Translations under genes and position numbers: made by a program | Origin: an uncultured Methylococcaceae bacterium | GTDB lineage: Bacteria; Pseudomonadota; Gammaproteobacteria; Methylococcales; Methylomonadaceae | NCBI GenBank assembly: GCA_903839795.1 | Contig: CAIMDR010000120.1 | Span: 1-5,322 of the forward strand | Length of the DNA: 5,322 bases | Direction: 5' to 3' | The notes under the pieces: model-generated | Database searches by the model: none | Told to the model about the DNA's origin: nothing | What the model saw: the letters and a program-made list of their open reading frames with translations, nothing else | Part shown: positions 1 to 5,322 of the stretch, in pieces | Layout: each line of letters starts with the position of its first letter | Position numbering within the stretch: position 1 is the first letter of the stretch

Positions 1-40
1 ATTGGAGAAATCCATCGGAATTTTCTTCTGGTTCCCAAGA

Positions 41-60
41 CTGGAAGCTGGAGCTTCCAG
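41..60. repeat. Perfect 9-bp palindrome in a short intergenic repeat
   Basis: CTGGAAGCT (41-49) and AGCTTCCAG (52-60) are exact reverse complements separated by GG. The word AAGCTGGAG occurs at 45-53 and again at 73-81, and both sit in a TTCC-rich context (TTCCCAAG at 32-39, TTCCAAG at 69-75). This resembles the scattered TTCCCAAGCTGGAGC-type palindromic repeats of many proteobacterial genomes; the family assignment is from memory. The copy looks degenerate, because the second unit has no downstream matching arm. Confidence 0.6.
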
Positions 61-133
61 ATCTGCATTTCCAAGCTGGAGAGACTGTGAAAGTATTCAA
101 AATTCGGGTTGAATTTTGATTTCGGAAACAAAG

Positions 134-150
134 AATCAATGACTTACAGC
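134..150 (+). repeat. 17-nt direct repeat, copy 1
   Basis: The sequence AATCAATGACTTACAGC recurs at 2524-2540 in the same orientation with one difference (T for C at the 11th base). Both copies are followed by AGGTTTTTTG, immediately here (151-160) and 19 nt later in the second copy (2560-2569). The two copies bracket thiC and its control region. The function is unknown. Confidence 0.5.
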
Positions 151-191
151 AGGTTTTTTGCTATTTTGTGTTGATTTTGGGTAAGTATTCA

Positions 192-275
192 CCTCCCCCT
201 TTGAAAAAGGGGGACTGAGGGGGATTTATCTAATAAAAGCTCCCCTAACCCCTCTTTGTCAAAGAGGGGGACTGA
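192..275. repeat. Pair of inverted C-rich/G-rich hairpin repeats
   Basis: Two related hairpins lie head to head. The first is CCCCCTTT (195-202), loop GAA, AAAGGGGG (206-213). The second is CCCCTCTTT (249-257), loop GTC, AAAGAGGGG (261-269). Each is flanked by GGGACTGA and by a further C- or G-run (GGGGGA near 219-223, TCCCCT at 241-246), so the second unit resembles the reverse complement of the first. This matches a widespread non-coding repeat of the CCCCCTTTTTCAAAGGGGG type found between genes in many bacteria (family recalled, not searched). It lies about 95-170 nt beyond the thiC stop codon and could also halt or protect that transcript. Confidence 0.7.
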
Positions 276-328
276 ATAATTACAAAACTTGAAGATTAAG
301 ATAGTTGCTAATAATTAGTTTAAAGATT

Positions 329-354
329 GGGGTAACGGAATTGCTCCCGTCCCC
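329..354 (-). terminator. Possible thiC terminator hairpin
   Basis: Read on the minus strand, just past the thiC stop, GGGGACGG (354-347) can pair with CCGT and CCCC (338-335 and 332-329), with an 8-nt loop and a TA bulge. The following bases are CAATCTTTAAAC, which is only weakly T-rich, so this is a mediocre intrinsic terminator. The stronger hairpins at 192-275 may serve as back-up. Confidence 0.35.
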
Positions 355-364
355 CTGATACCCT

Positions 365-2378
<2,014 letters not shown>

Positions 2379-2410
2379 TAGCCTTTACGGATGTGGCACT
2401 AAGTTAAAGG

Positions 2411-2439
2411 ATTATGCGCCAGATTGCAAGCTTAGTCAG
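2411..2439 (-). promoter_or_regulatory. Candidate sigma70 promoter of thiC
   Basis: On the minus strand a -35 hexamer CTGACT (2439-2434, four of six consensus bases) and a -10 hexamer CATAAT (2416-2411, five of six) are separated by exactly 17 nt. Transcription would begin near 2404, about 25 nt before the first base of the TPP aptamer, so the whole riboswitch would lie in the leader. Confidence 0.6.
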
Positions 2440-2523
2440 TATCATAATGACTGCAAACGCCTTATAAAACAAATGGTTTTAACCAGGCACATCACCCACT
2501 GCCTAATGATGCCCAAGCTTAAC

Positions 2524-2540
2524 AATCAATGATTTACAGC
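2524..2540 (+). repeat. 17-nt direct repeat, copy 2
   Basis: AATCAATGATTTACAGC matches 134-150 at 16 of 17 positions in the same orientation, and AGGTTTTTTG follows at 2560-2569 as it does after copy 1. It lies in the 308-nt divergent spacer between the riboswitch and the glycosyltransferase gene (2379-2686). That spacer otherwise holds the thiC promoter, short A+T-rich palindromes and the glycosyltransferase upstream signals. No gene is visible in it. Confidence 0.5.
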
Positions 2541-2616
2541 CAATAAGGGAGATAATTTTAGGTTTTTTGAAGCATTTTTTATATGATATGCAGTCGAATG
2601 TGGTTGATTATTGGTT

Positions 2617-2645
2617 GGCAAAAAAATATTAACTTACTTTTTGCC
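2617..2645. promoter_or_regulatory. Inverted repeat, possible operator
   Basis: GGCAAAAA (2617-2624) and TTTTTGCC (2638-2645) are exact reverse complements with a 13-nt A+T-rich centre. The right arm overlaps the candidate -35 element of the glycosyltransferase promoter. A dimeric repressor site or a leader hairpin are both possible. No regulator is identified in the window. Confidence 0.3.
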
Positions 2646-2669
2646 CCGCTCATGCACTATAAATAAAAT
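2641..2669 (+). promoter_or_regulatory. Weak promoter candidate for the glycosyltransferase
   Basis: TTGCCC (2641-2646, four of six -35 bases) and TAAAAT (2664-2669, five of six -10 bases) are 17 nt apart. The start site would fall near 2676, leaving a leader of only about 11 nt, which is short. TATAAA at 2658-2663 is an alternative -10 but lacks a good -35. The A+T-rich composition makes chance matches likely. Confidence 0.28.
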
Positions 2670-2686
2670 AATTAGTAGGATGGTTT

Positions 2687-3418
2687 GTGAAAATTTCTGT
2701 TGTTGTTCCTGTTCATAATGAAGCTGACAATATTGTTCCTTTGATTCAAGAGGTTGATAATGCGTTGAGTATTGCTGAAGCTTATGAAATTATTTATATT
2801 GATGACGGGAGTAACGACCGGACAGCAGACGTTTTAAAACAGGCGCTTCAAGACTTTAAAGCACTGCGGGTCATTCGGCATGAGCAAAGTTGCGGACAAA
2901 GTACCGCTATCAATACCGGTGTTAAAGCAGCAAACTATCCTTGGATTGCAACGCTGGATGGTGACGGTCAAAATGATCCCGCCGACATTCCCCGTTTGTA
3001 TGAAGTACTCATGCAGGAAAGGGCTGCAACCGACAATTTATGGATGGTGGCCGGATGGCGAAATAAACGTTATGACTCGGCCTGGCGGCTTTTTTCATCC
3101 AAAGTGGCTAATGGAGTGCGTGCCGGCTTGCTGGGCGATAATACGCCCGATACCGGCTGCGGCTTAAAGGTGTTTTCCAGGGAGCGTTTTCTGGGCTTGC
3201 CTTATTTTGATCACATGCATCGCTTTTTACCCGCCTTGATTTTAAGGGCAGGCGGCCAAGTGATTTCTGAACCGGTTAATCATAGATCCAGAACTAGCGG
3301 TCAATCAAAATACGGTACTTTAGATCGCCTTTGGGCGGGAATTATTGATTTGGCCGGGGTTATTTGGTTGCAAAGACGCGCCAAACTGCCGGTGATTAAA
3401 GAAGTTGAAAGCGATTAA
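2687..3418 (+). CDS. Family 2 glycosyltransferase, polyprenyl-phosphate sugar synthase type
   Basis: A 243-residue GT-A fold enzyme that probably moves a sugar from a nucleotide donor to a polyprenyl phosphate at the inner face of the cytoplasmic membrane. The N-terminal VVVPVHNE (5-12) starts the nucleotide-binding fold. D39-D40 in IDDGS bind the nucleotide, and D91-G-D93 in TLDGDGQNDP is the metal-binding DXD. DTGCGLKVF (155-163), HMHRFLPAL (176-184) and GQSKYG (205-210) follow the dolichol-phosphate-mannose synthase-like pattern, including bacterial relatives such as the RgtE or ArnC-like groups. Unlike ArnC or GtrB it has no C-terminal transmembrane pair, so it is a short, peripheral form. 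The start is GTG at 2687, with AGGA six nt upstream; the ATG at 2680 is out of frame. The gene stands alone between thiC (divergent) and galU (convergent). The sugar and acceptor are not determined by the sequence; nearby UDP-glucose and GDP-mannose genes are suggestive only. Confidence 0.88.
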   Translation: MKISVVVPVHNEADNIVPLIQEVDNALSIAEAYEIIYIDDGSNDRTADVLKQALQDFKALRVIRHEQSCGQSTAINTGVKAANYPWIATLDGDGQNDPADIPRLYEVLMQERAATDNLWMVAGWRNKRYDSAWRLFSSKVANGVRAGLLGDNTPDTGCGLKVFSRERFLGLPYFDHMHRFLPALILRAGGQVISEPVNHRSRTSGQSKYGTLDRLWAGIIDLAGVIWLQRRAKLPVIKEVESD

Positions 3419-3441
3419 TAGCGTTTATTAAAGATATTAAT

Positions 3442-3514
3442 TCACCACGAAGACACGAAGAACACGAAGATTTTTCTTTGGTTTTTCTTCGTGAACTTCA
3501 TGTCTTAGTGGTGA
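3442..3514. repeat. Large imperfect inverted repeat between convergent genes
   Basis: Two 29-nt arms (3442-3470 and 3486-3514) match as reverse complements at 25 positions, with a 15-nt T-rich loop. The left arm contains three near-tandem copies of CACGAAGA (3446-3453, 3454-3461, 3463-3470). The right arm has drifted, with mismatches at arm positions 8, 15, 20 and 21. This resembles a common ACCACGAAGACACGAAG-type intergenic repeat of many proteobacteria (recalled, not searched). It starts 23 nt after the glycosyltransferase stop and ends 64 nt beyond the galU stop, so a transcript from either side would fold into it. It may serve as a two-way terminator or an RNA 3'-end stabiliser. Confidence 0.75.
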
Positions 3515-3537
3515 GATGTCTTAAGTTGATGTCTATG

Positions 3538-3558
3538 GGGTTACGCTTTCGCTAACCC
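3538..3558. repeat. Short hairpin repeat downstream of galU
   Basis: GGGTTACG (3538-3545) pairs with CG and TAACCC (3550-3551 and 3553-3558), with one bulged C and a CTTT loop. It lies 20 nt past the galU stop on the minus strand. No T-run follows in either direction, so it is more likely a mobile or REP-like GGGTTACGC palindrome, or a transcript-end stabiliser, than a classical terminator. Confidence 0.45.
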
Positions 3559-3578
3559 GCGACTGCCGGTTATTACCT

Positions 3579-4460
3579 TTAAAACTTTTTCGTCAACGCT
3601 TTAAGGTAAGCTAAAAAGCCCTCTTTTAACTCGCTATTCAATAATGCCAGCTCTACATTCGCTATCAAAAAACCCAGCTTGGTGCCACAATCATAACGGG
3701 TACCTTCAAATTCATAAGCCAACACAGGCTCATCATTTAATAAATCGGCAATTGCATCGGTTAACTGAATTTCACCGCCCGCGCCCCGGCCGGTTTTTTT
3801 GATTTTGTCAAAAATTGCCGGTGTCAAAATATACCGACCGACTACCGCTAAATTTGAAGGCGCATCTTCCGGCTTGGGTTTTTCAACAATTATTTCTATT
3901 GGCGCTGATTTTTCTGAAAAATCACCGGTTTTAACAATACCATAACTCCCTGTTTCTGATGGATCAACCCGTTCAACGCCCAGTATTGAAGTATGCTTTT
4001 GCTCATACAATTTAACCATTTGCGCCATACAGCCTCGATTCGCATCTTCGATTAAGTCATCGGCCAATATCACTGCAAAAGGTTCGTCACCCACCACCGG
4101 TCTGGCACAATAAACCGCATGACCTAAACCTAACGCTTCAGATTGTCTAATAAAAATACAAGACACATGGGACGGCACAATATCCTTAATCAACTTCAGT
4201 ATTTCAGTTTTGTTTTTTGCCTCCAGCTCTTTTTCAAGCTCATAAGCCTTGTCAAAATGATCGGTTATTGCATTTTTACTACGCCCGGTAATAAAAATCA
4301 TAGTATCAATTCCTGCAGCAACCGCTTCTTCCACTGCGTATTGAATCAAAGGCTTATCAACAATGGGCAACATTTCTTTGGGGATACCCTTGGTTGCCGG
4401 TAAAAAACGCGTTCCTAGACCTGCGACGGGGAAAACTGCTTTGGTGATTTTCTTACTCAT
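3579..4460 (-). CDS. galU: UTP--glucose-1-phosphate uridylyltransferase
   Basis: Cytoplasmic enzyme that makes UDP-glucose and pyrophosphate from UTP and glucose-1-phosphate, supplying glucosyl, galactosyl and glucuronyl units for LPS, exopolysaccharide and storage sugars. The 293-residue protein is near the usual 290-300 of bacterial GalU. The nucleotide-binding loop is AGLGTRFLPATK (13-24), followed by PKEMLP (27-32) with K28. Further family marks are QSEALGLGHAV (106-116), the metal-site region ADD (133-135), GSYGIV (171-176), VEKP (192-195), GRY (208-210), GGEIQLTDA (228-236) and YDCGTK (256-261). The ATG at 4460 is preceded by AGGA with an 8-nt spacer. manC ends 58 nt upstream on the same strand, so co-transcription is likely; no convincing separate promoter is visible in the gap. 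The gene converges on the glycosyltransferase. No defects are seen. Confidence 0.97.
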   Translation of the reverse strand: MSKKITKAVFPVAGLGTRFLPATKGIPKEMLPIVDKPLIQYAVEEAVAAGIDTMIFITGRSKNAITDHFDKAYELEKELEAKNKTEILKLIKDIVPSHVSCIFIRQSEALGLGHAVYCARPVVGDEPFAVILADDLIEDANRGCMAQMVKLYEQKHTSILGVERVDPSETGSYGIVKTGDFSEKSAPIEIIVEKPKPEDAPSNLAVVGRYILTPAIFDKIKKTGRGAGGEIQLTDAIADLLNDEPVLAYEFEGTRYDCGTKLGFLIANVELALLNSELKEGFLAYLKALTKKF

Positions 4461-4518
4461 TAACTATGTCCTATTTATTCAAATTATTAAGATACCAGCC
4501 GAAATCTCTACCAACGCG

Positions 4519-5322
4519 TTAAACGCGTCCGTATTGATCGACAAAACGTACAATATCATCTTCACCCAGATAACTTCCTGATTGAACCTCAACGATTTCC
4601 AAAGGAATAACGCCAGGGTTTTCAAGACAATGCACAATACCCAAAGGGATATAGATAGATTCATTTTCAGTAATTAACAGCTTTTCCTCACCCTTGGTAA
4701 CCAAGGCAGTGCCTTTAACCACAACCCAATGTTCCGCACGATGATGATGTTTCTGTACCGATAATTTAGCGCCGGGCTTAACCACAATGCGTTTAGTCTG
4801 ATGACGTTCACCGGTATCAACCAAATCATAATGCCCCCAAGGCCGATAGGCTTTGCGGTGAATATTGGCTTCACTACGTCCCAGCGCCTTTAATTGGGTG
4901 ACTATTTCTTTAACTTCCTGAACCCGGTCTTTAGGTGAAATCATAACCGCATCATCCGTTTCTACAACAACCAGATCATGAGCACCAATAATGGCAACCA
5001 GTTTGCTTTGGGCATGGATAAATGAGTTGTGGGTATCAACGGTCAACACATCGCCGCTAATGGCATTACCGAACGCATCTTTATCGGTAACATCCCATAA
5101 AGCGGACCATGATCCTACATCATTCCAATCGGCATCCAGTGGAATTACAACAGCCTTATCTGTTTTCTCCATGACCGCATAATCGATAGAATCAGCCGGA
5201 CAGGTAGAAAATATATCTTTATCCAGCCTGACAAAATCAAGATCGGTTTTTGCGGCTTTTAGGGCCGCCCGGCAAATTGCTAACATCTGCGGATTGAATT
5301 TTTCCAGTTCGCGCAGAAAACG
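4519..5322 (-). CDS. manC: Mannose-1-phosphate guanylyltransferase / mannose-6-phosphate isomerase, 3' part
   Basis: Bifunctional enzyme of GDP-mannose synthesis: it isomerises fructose-6-phosphate to mannose-6-phosphate and joins mannose-1-phosphate to GTP. The frame stays open to the window edge (it begins RFLRELEKFNPQ), so the ATG at 5286 is internal and the true start lies outside. The 267 visible residues are a little over half of the usual 470-480. They hold the end of the nucleotidyltransferase domain, with SIDYAVMEK (45-53) and DWNDVGSW (65-72), and then the complete type II isomerase cupin. The latter shows YRPWGHYD (159-166), the metal-binding SVQKHHHRAEHW (188-199) and IPLGIVHCLENPG (225-237). 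Its products feed exopolysaccharide, LPS or GDP-sugar pathways. galU follows 58 nt downstream. Names used for the same family include algA, xanB, cpsB and rfbM; manC is the neutral choice. The stop codon lies in a pair of ACGCGT words (4514-4519, 4523-4528). Confidence 0.95.
   Translation of the reverse strand, partial: RFLRELEKFNPQMLAICRAALKAAKTDLDFVRLDKDIFSTCPADSIDYAVMEKTDKAVVIPLDADWNDVGSWSALWDVTDKDAFGNAISGDVLTVDTHNSFIHAQSKLVAIIGAHDLVVVETDDAVMISPKDRVQEVKEIVTQLKALGRSEANIHRKAYRPWGHYDLVDTGERHQTKRIVVKPGAKLSVQKHHHRAEHWVVVKGTALVTKGEEKLLITENESIYIPLGIVHCLENPGVIPLEIVEVQSGSYLGEDDIVRFVDQYGRV

Larger units (their letters stand above)
1..364. other. Gene-free stretch with palindromic repeats
   Basis: No convincing gene is visible here. 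All three plus-strand frames are open from the window edge to stops near positions 88-118, but this is best explained by a G+C-rich palindromic repeat that lacks stop codons rather than by coding. The frame starting at position 3 stays open for 38 codons, with an alternating hydrophobic tail ending FKIRVEF just before TGA at about 117-119, so the last residues of an upstream gene cannot be excluded. The rest is A+T-rich spacer carrying the repeats and the terminator candidate listed separately. Confidence 0.6.

Noticed and set aside
192..275. CRISPR-like array
   Set aside because: There are only two repeat units, they are inverted relative to each other and differ in sequence, and there is no regular spacer pattern.
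4461..4518. Internal promoter for galU
   Set aside because: A+T-rich words such as TATCTT and TAATAA are present on the minus strand, but no -35 element at proper spacing could be found.
4513..4528. Two ACGCGT words around the manC stop as an attenuator
   Set aside because: The arms are six bases with a 3-nt centre and no T-run follows; the first pair is part of the coding sequence, so this is likely chance.
4479..4664. Short open frame across the end of manC and the gap to galU
   Set aside because: It overlaps the conserved cupin coding region in another frame and has no recognisable features.

Overview
The window looks like core chromosome of a gammaproteobacterium with moderate G+C. The protein sequences are closest in style to freshwater methanotroph-type (Methylococcales-like) Gammaproteobacteria, and the intergenic DNA carries several short palindromic repeats typical of such genomes. 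The class-level guess is inference from protein style and repeats; nothing here fixes the genus.

Layout. Positions 1-364 contain no convincing gene and hold several short palindromic repeats and a weak terminator candidate. Next is thiC (365-2242, minus strand), preceded in its own leader by a complete TPP riboswitch (2282-2378) and a good sigma70-type promoter (2411-2439). The divergent spacer (2379-2686) also holds a 17-nt sequence repeated near position 134 and an 8-bp inverted repeat just upstream of the next gene. A family 2 glycosyltransferase of the polyprenyl-phosphate sugar synthase type follows on the plus strand (2687-3418). It converges on galU (3579-4460, minus strand), and the 160-nt gap between them holds a large imperfect inverted repeat and a second small hairpin. 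Upstream of galU on the same strand is the 3' part of manC (4519 to the window edge), 58 nt away and probably in the same transcript.

How the genes fit together. ThiC makes the pyrimidine half of thiamine, and its riboswitch gives feedback control by thiamine pyrophosphate. It has no thiamine-gene neighbour here. ManC and GalU make GDP-mannose and UDP-glucose, the activated sugars for exopolysaccharide, LPS and glycan synthesis. The glycosyltransferase could use such a nucleotide sugar to charge a lipid carrier, but its donor cannot be read from sequence alone.

I found no previously undescribed system. The coding content is ordinary housekeeping; the points of interest are the intergenic repeats, the intact regulatory leader of thiC, and the possible operator in front of the glycosyltransferase.
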